Below are positions 24,967 to 33,279 of a stretch of DNA of 64,000 bases, piece after piece. The DNA lies in the NCBI GenBank assembly GCA_040389065.1, contig JAZKAR010000016.1, forward strand, positions 1 to 64,000, in the 5' to 3' direction. The DNA is from JAZKAR01 sp040389065. GTDB taxonomy: Bacteria; Pseudomonadota; Gammaproteobacteria; Burkholderiales; Casimicrobiaceae. The translations under genes and the position numbers were made by a program. The notes under the pieces are model-generated. The model saw only the letters and a list, made by a program, of their open reading frames with translations, ran no database searches and was not told the origin of the DNA. Position 1 is the stretch's first letter. Every line of letters begins with the position of its first letter.

Positions 24967-27900
24967 TTAAGCTAAGTTTTTGTCGGCTGCAATTGTTATC
25001 GGGGAAATAAGCGATTTTAGCATAGCCGTTAGCGTATTTTGCTGAATAGGTTTATTAACCAAGGCCCAAACAGGAGTGTCGTTTGGAATAAGGTGTTGTT
25101 CTCCTTCCTTACCAGAGAGCATTGCAATAATCGGCGTATTATGATTGATAACTTGATTTTGAAAGTTAACTATACGTAGTAGCTCAGTACCGCTTGGGCG
25201 TGTCATATCTAGATCTATTAATACTGCAGTAAATCGTTCTACATTGTAATAGCTCATTAATTCTTCTGTAGTAGTTACCGTTACGCAGCGATGATGGAAT
25301 TGCTCAAGCCATCCTTCGACCAGTTTTTTATTAATAGGGTCATGGGTTGCAAGTAATATATTAATATTTTTAGATGATTGTATATGAGCATTATGTTCTA
25401 TAAGCTCAGTGTTAAATGTTGTATCTGATGCATTGCTTGATGCAGTGGCTGTCGTTAAGGCTTTTAAGAGCTCTTTACTATGTATAGGTTTAAGTAATAC
25501 AGTTGATGCATGAGCTTGTTTATAACGTTCATGTTCATGAAATGGCGCATGAACAGGTAACATAATAATGCGATGTTGAATATCTATTTTTTTTGCTGCC
25601 TCAAGAATTCGGTAAGGGGCTGAGCGATCTTCATCTGATAATCGACCATCAATAAGAATTGCATCGATTTGAACATGTGAGGGGTCATTCGTATCAAGCA
25701 CCTTGAAAGCTTGTTGAGCGGAGCGGGCTGTTAAAACCTGAGTAGCCCATTTTGTAAGATGTTGTGTTATCACTTGTGCAGTCCGTGCATGATGCTCAAC
25801 AATTAATACAGTTTTTAGATGAGGTTCTGACAAAATAGGTAGCAGAGGTTGTTGCGAATAAGGCAAGATCAAGTCAAAACTAATGTTGGTTCCTTGACCT
25901 TGGTGGCTGGTAATCGTGTAATGCGCACCAATATGATGCATAAGCCTGCTAAAAACAGCTAATCCTAAGCCTGCCCCTCCATGGTGCTGCCGGCTTAGCA
26001 TTGCATCTCCCTGGGTAAAGGGTTCAAAAATCATGCTGTGTTGATCTTCAGCAATTCCAATGCCAGTATCAGCTACTGTAAAACGTAAGTGCGCGTGATC
26101 ACCTTCAAATTGAAGTAATGAAACAGAAAGTTCAACCTGACCATGCGGCGTAAATTTGATTGCATTGTGAACAAGCACATCTAATGCTCGCCTTAATAAA
26201 TTTACATCACCTTCAACTTCTGTTGGTAGCAACGTATCTGCATTAACAATAAGCTCTAAATGTTTTGATTCGGCTTGGGGGCTAAAATGGCGAGCGCATT
26301 CAATTAATATGGCTTCAACATTAAACATAGAGGGGTGAGCTAATGCCGTTCTTTGTTCAAAACTTAAAATATCATTTACATCAGTCGTGGTATTTAAAAT
26401 TCCGTGCGCTAGCGTTTGAATGAGTGATAGGTATTCATGACTATGCGGTAATGCAAGTGTTTTAAGCCAGGCGCTCATTAAATCAACCAAGCCTAATAAA
26501 CTGTGCATATGCGTACGAACCTGGCTGCTTAAATGCGCAAGCATTTTTGTATGTTGGCGGTCATGTTGTTCAGCCTGTTCAAGGCGAGTTTGCAGAAGGG
26601 TGTAATGCGTTTGTTTATCTAGACTGATAATTAAACCTATGATTCCTGAAGATTGATCATTTTCAATCATAGGGGTACGGTAAATAAGCGCGCGTTGAGT
26701 ATGGCCTGATTGACTGCGCACATCGGTTTCATAAATTGTAATTCCTTCATGCTCGAAAGTTTCGCGCTCATGATCCCAAAGTGTTTGTGCGTAGGCTGGT
26801 TCAAAAACATCCCATGCTGTTTTACCAATCCATTGAGTTTGAGGAATTTGAGTCAGTTTTTCCCAGGCTGCATTAAAGAAAAGGTATTGCCCGGCAACAT
26901 TTTTAACATAAAGAGGCAAGGGAAGTTGGTCTAACCAAAGTCGATAATGATTATTTTCTTGTTGTAAGTGCCTGATAGTTTTATAGTCATGGCTGCAATC
27001 AATGGCATGCGTAACTAACGTAAGTGTATTGTTGATTTGAGTATGTGTTACAGAGCTTAACGCTAATACTACTTCGGGTTGAGCATCGCGTAGCCTAATT
27101 TTGCAAAAAAAAGTAAGTTTAGGATGGTGAAAAGCATGTTTAATATGTGTTTGATAGGCGTCAACATCATCAGGGTGAATAAGGTCAGCGAATGTTTTTT
27201 TCTTTAATTGATTGAAAGCAGTATTGCCAATAATAGACGACCAGCTAGGGGATAAAAAGAGGATTTGTTGTTGCTCATTGTGTTGAATGATAGCGCCTGG
27301 AATATGATTGAGTAGGTGGCTAATTTCAGATTCGCTTTGCTCTAGACGCTGAATTTCTTTTTTAACTCTGTTCATTAGGCCAGAGATTACACGTTCTAAA
27401 TCAAATAATACCCATGGCAGCCATTGAGGCTCATGGTCAGTTGATTCTTTAAACCCACTATAATCGAATAATTTAATAGATTGTGTTAAAGACTCCAAGT
27501 GGTTTTCTAAATGCAAAGTAATAGTATAAATGCTGCCAGCTAGAATAATACCTAATAAGACCTCATACACATACAGGCGAAAGAGTGAGGTAGTAAGAGG
27601 GGCAGTCGTATGAGTAATTTCCAGGCGTAGCCAACTTGATGGAAGAGAGGGTGATTCAATAAAGTGCCATAAAACTTTGGTATCGCCTACATATTCGGTA
27701 AAAAACCCTTCTGGGTTAGGTGCAGGTGGGTGTATACGTTTGCAGTGAGACGAAGGCTTTAAAGGGGAGCTAGGAAAATGATTGAGCGGAGAAGGGGTTC
27801 TATAAAAGCATATTAAGGGGGCGCCCTCGTTATCGAGGAGCGATACATTTGCTAGACTGTCAAACGTTTGACCTATTACTTCCCAAAGAGAATGCCCTTC

Positions 27901-28146
27901 GTTGACAAGGCTATGGCGATCAATAAGAGGATTATTACGATAAAGTTGAGCGATATGTTCTAAATGACTTTGTTCAGAATCGATGATGTTTTTTTCTACA
28001 GTGCTTTGTATATATAAATTAAAAGGAATACACATTAATACATAGATAAGCACTAGCAGAAACGTTACACGATAACGTAGCTTAGGAAGCCAGCGTGTAG
28101 TTTGGATACGCTGATGGCTCCATTGCTCGGGCGTAATAACGCTCAC
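24967..28146 (-). CDS. Atypical hybrid sensor histidine kinase (H-box His replaced by Ser)
   Basis: The 1059-residue protein has two transmembrane helices (about 26-48 and 190-212) around an extracytoplasmic domain. Two PAS-like domains follow (about 270-370 and 395-515), then a HisKA-like helix pair (530-600), an HATPase domain (645-770) and two receiver domains (785-905 and 935-1050). In the H box, where SHEIRTP is expected, the sequence reads SSQVRTH, so the phospho-accepting His is S541. The ATP lid motifs remain (HNAIKF, DTGIGIA, GGAGLGL). Both receivers keep the phospho-Asp (D833, D978) and the Lys, but their acidic pairs read EH and TH. The GTG start overlaps the preceding gene by four bases with AGGAAC upstream. 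The layout resembles BarA/GacS-type kinases, but ordinary autophosphorylation looks impossible. Confidence 0.9.
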   Translation of the reverse strand: MSVITPEQWSHQRIQTTRWLPKLRYRVTFLLVLIYVLMCIPFNLYIQSTVEKNIIDSEQSHLEHIAQLYRNNPLIDRHSLVNEGHSLWEVIGQTFDSLANVSLLDNEGAPLICFYRTPSPLNHFPSSPLKPSSHCKRIHPPAPNPEGFFTEYVGDTKVLWHFIESPSLPSSWLRLEITHTTAPLTTSLFRLYVYEVLLGIILAGSIYTITLHLENHLESLTQSIKLFDYSGFKESTDHEPQWLPWVLFDLERVISGLMNRVKKEIQRLEQSESEISHLLNHIPGAIIQHNEQQQILFLSPSWSSIIGNTAFNQLKKKTFADLIHPDDVDAYQTHIKHAFHHPKLTFFCKIRLRDAQPEVVLALSSVTHTQINNTLTLVTHAIDCSHDYKTIRHLQQENNHYRLWLDQLPLPLYVKNVAGQYLFFNAAWEKLTQIPQTQWIGKTAWDVFEPAYAQTLWDHERETFEHEGITIYETDVRSQSGHTQRALIYRTPMIENDQSSGIIGLIISLDKQTHYTLLQTRLEQAEQHDRQHTKMLAHLSSQVRTHMHSLLGLVDLMSAWLKTLALPHSHEYLSLIQTLAHGILNTTTDVNDILSFEQRTALAHPSMFNVEAILIECARHFSPQAESKHLELIVNADTLLPTEVEGDVNLLRRALDVLVHNAIKFTPHGQVELSVSLLQFEGDHAHLRFTVADTGIGIAEDQHSMIFEPFTQGDAMLSRQHHGGAGLGLAVFSRLMHHIGAHYTITSHQGQGTNISFDLILPYSQQPLLPILSEPHLKTVLIVEHHARTAQVITQHLTKWATQVLTARSAQQAFKVLDTNDPSHVQIDAILIDGRLSDEDRSAPYRILEAAKKIDIQHRIIMLPVHAPFHEHERYKQAHASTVLLKPIHSKELLKALTTATASSNASDTTFNTELIEHNAHIQSSKNINILLATHDPINKKLVEGWLEQFHHRCVTVTTTEELMSYYNVERFTAVLIDLDMTRPSGTELLRIVNFQNQVINHNTPIIAMLSGKEGEQHLIPNDTPVWALVNKPIQQNTLTAMLKSLISPITIAADKNLA

Positions 28147-28688
28147 AAACGTTCCTTTTCAGCGCTGTATTTTTGCGCTTTCAAAATATAATTTTCTGCA
28201 TTTTGATCAAGCGAAGCCATCTCTTCAGCTTTGAGTGGGCGTATAACACGGGCAGGTGTTCCTAAAATGAGGGAACCTTCAGGTGCTTTAAAGCCTTCTG
28301 TAACAAGGGCACCGGCTGCCACAATACAGCGAGAGCCAATATGCACATCATTCATAAGAATCGCACCCATTCCAATCAGGCTATGGCTTTCTATGGTGCA
28401 GCCATGAAGAATGGCGCGATGCCCAACGCTGACATAGTCTCCAATCAAAACAGGATGCCCAGGATCAGTATGTATTACTGAGGCATCTTGAATATTGCTC
28501 CCTTTCCCAATATAAATAGGGGCATTATCGGCTCTTAAAACCGCATTAAACCAGATGCTGGTTTGAGCTTGAAGCTGGATATCCCCAATGAGTCTTGCAC
28601 CTTCAGCAATGAAGTGCCCATCGCCAATAAGTTCGGGGTACAATCCGTTCCAAGAACACCATGTAGTATTTGGAAATGGATTAATCAT
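28143..28688 (-). CDS. Gamma-carbonic-anhydrase-like hexapeptide-repeat protein
   Basis: A 181-residue left-handed beta-helix protein of the YrdA/PaaY group. Hexapeptide turns run through most of the length (for example IYIGKG, VLIGDY, SLIGMG). Putative metal-binding histidines occur in IHTDPG, VGHRAILHG and neighbouring turns, but activity cannot be told from sequence. I take the ATG at 28688, which has AGGAAG eight bases upstream; the frame extends to 28712. Its start codon overlaps that of trhO on the other strand. The stop overlaps the hybrid-kinase start (GTGA), so the two are translated together. Confidence 0.9.
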   Translation of the reverse strand: MINPFPNTTWCSWNGLYPELIGDGHFIAEGARLIGDIQLQAQTSIWFNAVLRADNAPIYIGKGSNIQDASVIHTDPGHPVLIGDYVSVGHRAILHGCTIESHSLIGMGAILMNDVHIGSRCIVAAGALVTEGFKAPEGSLILGTPARVIRPLKAEEMASLDQNAENYILKAQKYSAEKERL

Positions 28689-29421
28689 GCACACGCTTCC
28701 TGTATTAAACATTGCAACGTATCGATTTTTCAGGGTTGAAGAACCTGAAGCGCTGGCTCAGCAGCTACGCGAGCATCTTAAAGGGTTGGAAATAAAGGGT
28801 ACTATTTTATTGGCTCAAGAAGGGATCAACCTTTTTTTGGCAGGGACACCGTTGGCAATTACTGCATTTCGTCAGTTTGTCGAGCGCCCTGAGATGCCAG
28901 AGGCTCTACGGTCGCTAGATTATAAAGAAAGCTGGTCAGAAACGATACCGTTTAAGCGTCTAAAGATAAAAGTAAAACCTGAGATTGTTACCTTTCGGCA
29001 ACCTGATCTTTCTCCCGCGATTTATCGTTCACCAAGTGTGACTCCTCAGGAATTGAAAAATTGGTTAGATACTGAAGAGGATGTCATCCTTTTAGACACA
29101 CGAAATACTTTCGAATTTGAACGGGGTGCATTTGCCGGAGCCATGCATTTAGGGAATGATGATTTCTGTGAGTTTGCCGAAAGTGTTAAAACACTACCTG
29201 AAGATATTAAACACAAAAAAGTGGTGACATTCTGTACGGGTGGAATTCGCTGTGAAAAAGCAGCACCGTTTATGGAACATCATGGATTTAAAAATGTTTA
29301 CCAATTAGAGGGTGGAATTCTGCGTTATTTCGAACATATTGGACGTGACCATTACGAAGGTGAGTGTTTCGTATTTGATGAGCGTAGAACAGTTGATTCT
29401 GAATTGCAAGCTAAATCCTAG
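28687..29421 (+). CDS. trhO: tRNA uridine(34) hydroxylase, rhodanese family (TrhO)
   Basis: The 245-residue protein matches the YceA/TrhO family, which makes 5-hydroxyuridine at position 34 of certain tRNAs. It has an N-terminal acylphosphatase-like domain (about 1-95) and a rhodanese domain with the catalytic Cys in FCTGGIRCEKA. The frame is open further upstream, but the ATG at 28687 (MHTLPVLNIATYRFF) gives the family N terminus and has GGATTAATC before it. The start overlaps the divergent carbonic-anhydrase-like gene, so both promoters must lie within the other gene. Confidence 0.93.
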   Translation: MHTLPVLNIATYRFFRVEEPEALAQQLREHLKGLEIKGTILLAQEGINLFLAGTPLAITAFRQFVERPEMPEALRSLDYKESWSETIPFKRLKIKVKPEIVTFRQPDLSPAIYRSPSVTPQELKNWLDTEEDVILLDTRNTFEFERGAFAGAMHLGNDDFCEFAESVKTLPEDIKHKKVVTFCTGGIRCEKAAPFMEHHGFKNVYQLEGGILRYFEHIGRDHYEGECFVFDERRTVDSELQAKS

Positions 29422-29430
29422 GCAAATTAT

Positions 29431-29496
29431 CTAGGACTTACCCATAACCCATAGCGGCTCCGGCTAAACGCAGCGTGGGCAGTCAGCGTAAGTTTC
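29431..29496. repeat. Possible fragment of the TAGGACTTAC palindromic element
   Basis: CTAGGACTTAC at the left matches the end of the element at 17814, and GCGTAAGT near 29486-29493 could be the decayed opposite end. The core is not clearly conserved. Confidence 0.35.
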
Positions 29497-29521
29497 ACGT
29501 ATCGTTGAAAGAGTATTTAGC

Positions 29522-30286
29522 ATGCCTAAGCTTTCAGTCATTTTGATTACTAAAAATGAAGCATCTCATATTGTGCAATGCTTAGATTCCGTGCATTTCG
29601 CAGATGAGTGGATCGTAGTTGATTCAGGCAGTACCGATGCAACGGTTGCACTCGCTCGCGAATGGGGAGCAACTGTATATATTCATGAAGACTGGTTAGG
29701 GTTTGGTATACAGAAGAATCGGGCATTAGCCTATGCTACGGGAGACTGGTTACTTTCAATAGATGCAGATGAGCGCGTGCCTGAAGCCTTGGCGATAGAA
29801 ATTCAGAAAATTATTCAAGATGGGCATCAAAGTATTGCGGGTTATACGATGCCACGTTTATCTTCTTATTGCGGTCATTTTATGCGCCATGGAGGCTGGT
29901 GGCCAGATAGAGTACTGCGTTTATTTAAACGAGAGCAAAGCCGCTTTTCTGATCGGCAAGTGCATGAAAAAGTAGAAATTAAAGGTCAGGTTGGGCAATT
30001 AACGGCTCATCTAATTCATTATACGCATCCAAATTTAGAAGCAGTTTTAAATAAAATGAATACGTATAGCACAGCTGGGGCTGCTGTTATGCAAGAACGA
30101 GGGCGATCAGGGGGTATTTTAAAAGCCTGCTTTCATGGGTTTTGGGCGTTTATAAGGGCTTATATTTTTCGTGCAGGTTTTCTAGATGGAGCCTATGGAT
30201 TTATGGCAGCTATTTCTCATGCTGAAGGAACCTATTATCGTTATGTAAAATGCTGGCTGATGAAGCATATAGACAATCAAAAGTAA
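29522..30286 (+). CDS. Family 2 glycosyltransferase (LPS core type)
   Basis: A 254-residue GT-A fold enzyme starting with PKLSVILITKNEASHI. The nucleotide-sugar site is in VVDSGSTDAT and the metal-binding DxD in SIDADERV (about residues 80-87). The closest familiar group is the WaaE/KdtX-like beta-1,4-glucosyltransferases that add glucose to the LPS inner core. It precedes the oxygenase cassette on the same strand, separated by 232 bases, and a link between them is unproven. Confidence 0.88.
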   Translation: MPKLSVILITKNEASHIVQCLDSVHFADEWIVVDSGSTDATVALAREWGATVYIHEDWLGFGIQKNRALAYATGDWLLSIDADERVPEALAIEIQKIIQDGHQSIAGYTMPRLSSYCGHFMRHGGWWPDRVLRLFKREQSRFSDRQVHEKVEIKGQVGQLTAHLIHYTHPNLEAVLNKMNTYSTAGAAVMQERGRSGGILKACFHGFWAFIRAYIFRAGFLDGAYGFMAAISHAEGTYYRYVKCWLMKHIDNQK

Positions 30287-30450
30287 ATAATTTTCTAGCC
30301 ATCAAGAAGTTTTACGAAAATAGACATTACCCCTCCACAATGACAGAATGATACTTAACCGGTTCGTTATTGAATGAAGTGATTGCGTTCTTAATTATTT
30401 ATACGTAATTAAAAGATTTACACAAAATTTTTACAGGATCCTTCCAGGTT

Positions 30451-30479
30451 TTGTTGCGATTTGCTAAAAATTTTATGCT
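30451..30479 (+). promoter_or_regulatory. Candidate promoter of the Rieske oxygenase cassette
   Basis: TTGTTG (30451-30456) and TATGCT (30474-30479) are 17 bases apart, 40 bases before the first gene. The match is moderate and the region is AT-rich, so chance is possible. Confidence 0.35.
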
Positions 30480-30518
30480 TAAGCTATTTTCATTGAATTA
30501 TATTAAATGGATTACTAG

Positions 30519-31142
30519 ATGAGTTATCTTTACATTAAACGAACTGTTGAGACCAATGCTCCTTTGGATATGTTTGCTGAACTAGGAAACGATTGGACCC
30601 ACTTTATACATGTTCACCGGAAGAGCCATGCAGCTTTTCAGCTTCTTTTTAAAAAAGACAAACGTGAAATTTTTTTCTATAAATCGTATTTGTTTTATCC
30701 GTTACCGATATATAAGAGTTTTATTGTATTCAGAGAATATGTTCCAGAACAAAATGCATATCGTCAGATTTACATGGAGACGGGTTCCGGACGAGTGCAT
30801 TATTCAAATAACTACAACATAAGTTCAGGCAGCAACTCTTTAGGAATAGCCGAGTTTTGGTTTTCTACTTCTAAATTCTGGACGCTTTTTCCAAAACTGT
30901 TTTTCTATCTGTTTTCTAGGCGAATGCGTATAGTCGCTCATGAAGATAATATGGTGATGAAAGAACGGTTAGAGTCTGGAGTGATTAATCAACCTGCTTG
31001 CGCACCAAAAGTTGATGAAAGTTTTGATTTTTATATAGAAAAAACAGCAAACGGATTTCCTATCCCTCTTTATCGTTGGGAAGATCATTATTTTGAAGAT
31101 ATTATGACCGGACATCCTCAAGTAATTTCAGGGAGCAAATAA
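30519..31142 (+). CDS. Catalytic-domain-only Rieske oxygenase (SRPBCC fold)
   Basis: This 207-residue protein lacks any Rieske cluster but carries the mononuclear iron motif of Rieske oxygenase alpha subunits. D25-x2-H28-x4-H33 has exactly the spacing of the bridging Asp and two His ligands of naphthalene dioxygenase. E142-D143 in AHEDNMVMKER is in the position and context of the third, carboxylate ligand. About 100-150 residues of the usual N-terminal Rieske domain are missing, and the next gene supplies a Rieske protein. I infer a two-subunit oxygenase that hydroxylates or desaturates an unknown substrate. There is no good Shine-Dalgarno site before the ATG. The three residues before the stop are GSK, and four bases separate it from the next gene. 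Confidence 0.75.
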   Translation: MSYLYIKRTVETNAPLDMFAELGNDWTHFIHVHRKSHAAFQLLFKKDKREIFFYKSYLFYPLPIYKSFIVFREYVPEQNAYRQIYMETGSGRVHYSNNYNISSGSNSLGIAEFWFSTSKFWTLFPKLFFYLFSRRMRIVAHEDNMVMKERLESGVINQPACAPKVDESFDFYIEKTANGFPIPLYRWEDHYFEDIMTGHPQVISGSK

Positions 31143-31145
31143 ACA

Positions 31146-31403
31146 ATGATTTCTACCATTCTAAAAAGGCTTCAGTTCGCAATTCGATACCAGACTTTCA
31201 AAAAGATTATTGTTAAGCCGGATGATCCAGATAAAATTTTGATTTGCCATAAGGGAGCTCTGACTATTCTAAAGCGAAGATGTCCTCATCAGGGAGCTCC
31301 TTTAGAAACTGGGTATTTTAAAGGTAATACATTGCTTTGTCCGTGGCATGGATGCAAATTTGCGTTAAAAACCTGTACTTCTAAATCGCCTCTTCAAATG
31401 TAA
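31146..31403 (+). CDS. Small Rieske [2Fe-2S] protein
   Basis: An 85-residue protein with a complete Rieske motif: C46-x-H48, sixteen residues, then C65-x2-H68, in CPHQGAPLE and CPWHGCKF. It starts four bases after the oxygenase catalytic gene. It is shorter than most Rieske ferredoxins (about 100-110 residues) and the end after residue 73 (ALKTCTSKSPLQM) lacks the final beta strands usually seen, so it may be truncated or form its fold together with its neighbour. The likely role is electron delivery to the mononuclear iron of the preceding protein. Confidence 0.85.
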   Translation: MISTILKRLQFAIRYQTFKKIIVKPDDPDKILICHKGALTILKRRCPHQGAPLETGYFKGNTLLCPWHGCKFALKTCTSKSPLQM

Positions 31404-31426
31404 ATTCTATGTATTAGGATTGTAAA

Positions 31427-32236
31427 ATGTCTACGTATTTTGGTGAGTTGGTAAAAAAATTCTGGATGCATCCCTGTGCTCGGTCGATTGATATTGACTC
31501 TGAGGCTCGTATTCCACAGCATCGAAAAATGATTGAAGCCAAACCGCTTTTAAAAGCGGTTTATGAAAAACATTACCAAGAGTTCGTGCCCGCATTTGAA
31601 GAAACTCGGCTTCTTCCGGGAAAGATAGTTGAAATAGGATGCGGAGCCAGTTTTTTAGAGGAGTACATTTCTGACCTGGAAAAAACTGATTCATTGCCCA
31701 ATCCCTATGCGCATCGAGTAGTTGATGCGATGAATATGGATTACTCTGATGGAAGCGTTCGGGCATTTTTTATGCTAGGGGTTCTACATCACCTCCATGA
31801 ACCAGCGCGCTTCTTGAAAGAAGCCATGAGATGCCTAACTGTAGGTGGCAGAGTTGTCATGGTTGAGCCGCACAACAGCTTTCTTCAGCGGTTCTTATGT
31901 AAGCTGATGAATCATTATGAATATTTCGATGATGCTATCGAGGAATGGAAAAACTTAGACTCAGGAAATATGAGCAATGCAAATCTTGCTCTTCCGTGGG
32001 TTATTTTTGTCAGAGATCAGAAAAAATTTGCCAGCGAGTTTCCCAATCTGAGCATTAAAGAGATTCGTTACCATACATTCTCTAGTTATATTGTCTCAGG
32101 TGGAATGACCTATCGTTCTTTTCTTCCAGGATGTGCTAAACCTGCAGTAAACACTCTTGAAGCTATTTTAAAGCCTTGGATGACAAAGTTCGGTACAACA
32201 ATGACTATTGATTTGGTAAAAACTAACATCAATTAG
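31427..32236 (+). CDS. Class I SAM-dependent methyltransferase
   Basis: A 269-residue methyltransferase-fold protein. Motif I is VEIGCGASF (68-76), the post-I acidic segment is VVDAMNMDYSDGS and motif post-II is LGVLHHLHEPARFLKEAMRCL followed by GGRVVMVEP, here split at natural breaks. It follows the Rieske gene by 23 bases and is the third gene of the cassette. The natural reading is that it methylates the product or precursor of the oxygenase. The substrate is unknown. Confidence 0.85.
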   Translation: MSTYFGELVKKFWMHPCARSIDIDSEARIPQHRKMIEAKPLLKAVYEKHYQEFVPAFEETRLLPGKIVEIGCGASFLEEYISDLEKTDSLPNPYAHRVVDAMNMDYSDGSVRAFFMLGVLHHLHEPARFLKEAMRCLTVGGRVVMVEPHNSFLQRFLCKLMNHYEYFDDAIEEWKNLDSGNMSNANLALPWVIFVRDQKKFASEFPNLSIKEIRYHTFSSYIVSGGMTYRSFLPGCAKPAVNTLEAILKPWMTKFGTTMTIDLVKTNIN

Positions 32237-32519
32237 AGATGGTGCTACTGGATCTAAAGGCCTTGAGTATTTCGGCTTTCAATGAGTGGTGTATTCCCTT
32301 CGCTCTAACCTTATCCTGCTGTTTCTACTATTTTAATGAGCATTTACACTCACTTCTTCAGCATTGCTAAGAAAGCTGTATTAAAAAACCTCTCTTAATG
32401 CGAGCTATTCTTTAGCTATTGTAGAAGGGGTGGTGTAAACTTCTGCTTTTGTAGACCTTACGTAATACCGTTGATTTTGTATAGGTCGTATTTCACTTAA
32501 ACTAGAAGGGAGAAAAACG

Positions 32520-33053
32520 ATGGGGTTAGCGCGTGTACCTGCAGGCCGTAATGTGCCAGATGAAGTGAATGTGGTTGTTGAGATTCCTATGCATGGTGAT
32601 CCGATTAAATATGAAGTAGATAAAGAAAGCGGTGCTATATTTGTCGATCGCTTTATGTCTACAGCAATGCATTATCCTTGTAATTATGGTTATATTCCTG
32701 AAACCCTTTCTGAGGATGGTGACCCTGTTGATGTATTGGTGATGAGCCCAGTACCCTTAAATATAGGGGTAGTAGTGCGTTGCAGGCCCGTAGGTATTTT
32801 AAATATGGAAGATGAAGCAGGGATTGATGGGAAGTTAGTAGCAGTTCCTGTCGATAAGCTTTCTCCCTTATACAAAAATATTAAAACCGTAGAAGACTTG
32901 CCAGAACTGACACTAAAGCAAATTCAACATTTTTTTGAGCACTATAAAGATTTAGAGCCAGGCAAATGGGTAAAAGTAACTGGTTGGGCAGGGCCTGAAG
33001 CAGCAAAACAAGAAATCGTTTCTAGCATCGCACGCCATAAAGCGAATGTATAG
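32520..33053 (+). CDS. ppa: Inorganic pyrophosphatase (family I)
   Basis: A 177-residue cytoplasmic enzyme that hydrolyses pyrophosphate to drive biosynthesis. The signature DGDPVDVLV lies at about 66-74, with the substrate residues in KYEVDK, FVDRFM and YPCNYGYIPET. The length is normal. The ATG has AAGGGAGAAAAACG upstream. The 283 bases before it hold no gene. Confidence 0.98.
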   Translation: MGLARVPAGRNVPDEVNVVVEIPMHGDPIKYEVDKESGAIFVDRFMSTAMHYPCNYGYIPETLSEDGDPVDVLVMSPVPLNIGVVVRCRPVGILNMEDEAGIDGKLVAVPVDKLSPLYKNIKTVEDLPELTLKQIQHFFEHYKDLEPGKWVKVTGWAGPEAAKQEIVSSIARHKANV

Positions 33054-33072
33054 TAGATATAGCTTAAGGATA

Positions 33073-33103
33073 GCCTGGATAATTCGAGGATAATTCGAGG
33101 ATA
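33073..33103 (+). repeat. Short tandem repeat after ppa
   Basis: ATAATTCGAGG occurs twice in direct succession and is followed by ATAAGCG. This is probably a slippage product without a known role. Confidence 0.5.
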
Positions 33104-33279
33104 AGCGATAGCAATGGGTGCGTATTCATGTTTATTGAGAGATTATTAGCACCCAGCTAAATTTTGTTATCGATCGTACTATTAAGTCTAGTAGTCTGTA
33201 GCGTTTTAAATGTGTGTTTTTATTGGGATATTTATTTTAAATGTTATAGGCTACATAACGTATGTGTGGAGTGGGCGCT

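Noticed and set aside
28588..28686. Upstream extension of TrhO
   Set aside because: The added 33 residues are not part of the family, and the region codes on the other strand for the carbonic-anhydrase-like protein.
30519..31142. Simple lipid-binding START-like protein without metal
   Set aside because: The exact D-x2-H-x4-H spacing plus the E-D near residue 142 and the Rieske gene next to it make an oxygenase catalytic domain more likely.
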